From Smithellaceae bacterium (lineage in GTDB: Bacteria; Desulfobacterota; Syntrophia; Syntrophales; Smithellaceae): DNA of 6,784 nucleotides. The stretch spans positions 1 through 6,784 of the forward strand of contig JAQVLL010000112.1 in the NCBI GenBank assembly GCA_028704195.1, read 5' to 3'. Position numbers and translations under genes: made by a program. The notes under the pieces are model-generated. The model saw only the letters and a list, made by a program, of their open reading frames with translations, had not been told where the DNA came from and ran no database searches. Below, in pieces: positions 5,845 through 6,784 of this stretch. Within the stretch, counting starts at the first letter, position 1, and each line of letters starts with the position of its first letter.

Positions 5845-6784
5845 TCAGAGCTTATCAAACTGGTTAATGCGTTGCAGATGCTCCACGTGTTTTTCGTAAA
5901 GTCCTTCCCAACCGATTCTGTGCACTTTTCGCTTGTAGAAAAACCGCATTAACGGCTTGAGGATATACTGCCAGACTGACATCAGTTTAAAGCCTTGATT
6001 CTCGATATAAACAGACGGCGTCCACCAGCCGATTATTGTTTGACGATAATACCAGCAAAAGTATTGCAGCTGTTCCGCGGAAAGATGTCGTGTGCTGACA
6101 TTGGCCCACAAACCATTATATTTCCAATACTGAGCGGGATTGCTGACAAGACCTTCGTGGAGAAGATTTTGCCGGAGTGGTGTCATGGGATATGGGGTTA
6201 AAATCTGACAATAGAGAGCGTCAATGTCGCTATTCTTCAGGAAATAATAATTTTTACGAATGGCTTCTTCATCATCGTCAGGAAGACCGAAGATGGCCCC
6301 TCCAATAACCATGATGCCGTATTTATGACAGAGATCAATAGCCTGTTTGGATACATTAACCACGTCGGCTTTGCCCAATGCATCCAGATGATCCGCGGAA
6401 ACATTTTCAATTCCCAGAAACATTGCCCGGAATCCCGCCCGGCTCATTTTGCGAACTGTATCTTCGTTTTTAGCAACGGAAATGCAATCCGACTGGACAA
6501 TCAGATTTAAATTCTTATAATTTTTTTTGATGATGGCTTCGCAAATTTCATTCACCCACTTTGGATTCAAGACAAGATTATCATCAACAAGAAAAATCAT
6601 GCGAGTTTTCTTGACGTTGTATACATAATCCAGATCGTCGATGACGCGCTCGATCGGATATGTACGATAGGATCGGCCGTACATGTGTCGCATACAGCAA
6701 AAATTGCAGTCACGGGTGCATCCACGAGAGGTTTCCATTACCTCAATCTTATTAAATATGAAATGATACCCCCAGGTCAGTCGT
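5845..6784 (-). CDS. radical SAM protein of the cobalamin-binding type, N-terminus outside window
   Basis: The frame runs open through the right edge; 312 residues are visible, numbered here from the first complete codon (6783-6781). The ATG at 6738 is internal because conserved sequence continues upstream of it. ETSRGCTRDCNFC (17-29) supplies the CxxxCxxC cluster cysteines Cys22, Cys26 and Cys29 for the 4Fe-4S that cleaves S-adenosylmethionine. Further radical SAM core elements are FLVDDN (64-69), GIEN (124-127), GGAIFGLP (161-168) and LTPYPMTPL (195-203). The TSRGC lead-in, the LTPYP motif and the WANVSTRHLS stretch match, from memory, proteins with an N-terminal B12-binding domain (the broad BchE/HpnP-like group), which would lie off-window. 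The C-terminal 80 residues are rich in Trp, Tyr and basic residues and may touch membrane or lipid. The substrate is unknown. The gene is clearly AT-richer than glnS. It is convergent to glnS, with a 91-bp gap. Confidence 0.9.
   Translation of the reverse strand, partial: RLTWGYHFIFNKIEVMETSRGCTRDCNFCCMRHMYGRSYRTYPIERVIDDLDYVYNVKKTRMIFLVDDNLVLNPKWVNEICEAIIKKNYKNLNLIVQSDCISVAKNEDTVRKMSRAGFRAMFLGIENVSADHLDALGKADVVNVSKQAIDLCHKYGIMVIGGAIFGLPDDDEEAIRKNYYFLKNSDIDALYCQILTPYPMTPLRQNLLHEGLVSNPAQYWKYNGLWANVSTRHLSAEQLQYFCWYYRQTIIGWWTPSVYIENQGFKLMSVWQYILKPLMRFFYKRKVHRIGWEGLYEKHVEHLQRINQFDKL

Overview
This window looks like ordinary chromosome from a Gram-negative bacterium of moderate GC content. The Gram-negative call rests on a clear Kdo transferase (waaA), which is needed for lipopolysaccharide. 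A stand-alone 3-hydroxybutyryl-CoA dehydrogenase, a glutaminyl-tRNA synthetase and a cobalamin-type radical SAM protein of a family I associate with Geobacter-like organisms together suggest a Deltaproteobacterium (Desulfobacterota, perhaps Syntrophus-like). That placement is inference, not proof.

Layout, left to right. Bases 1-593 hold the 3' two thirds of hbd (+), followed by a good intrinsic terminator candidate. Convergent to it, 669-1328 (-) encodes ribulose-phosphate 3-epimerase (rpe) with a strong Shine-Dalgarno site and an upstream promoter candidate. A 214-bp divergent intergenic region carries heptamer-patterned inverted repeats and two TTGACA boxes, one facing each way. waaA follows (1543-2835, +), then a PLP fold-type II ammonia-lyase-like enzyme (2930-3913, +) with a perfect AAGGAGG site. 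A 160-bp spacer with potential secondary structure precedes glnS (4074-5753, +). A convergent radical SAM gene (5845 to the right edge, -) ends the window with its N-terminus missing.

The genes do not form one pathway. They cover fatty/short-chain acyl-CoA oxidation (hbd), the pentose phosphate pathway (rpe), LPS inner-core synthesis (waaA), amino-acid PLP chemistry, translation (glnS) and an unassigned radical reaction. waaA and the PLP gene could be co-transcribed across a 94-bp gap. The radical SAM gene is visibly AT-richer than its neighbours.

I found no convincing new multi-gene system, mobile element, CRISPR array or RNA gene. The points most worth a second look are the Arg that replaces the usual active-site Ser in the PLP enzyme, the heptamer inverted repeat between rpe and waaA, a possibly leaderless waaA message, and the compositionally distinct radical SAM gene.
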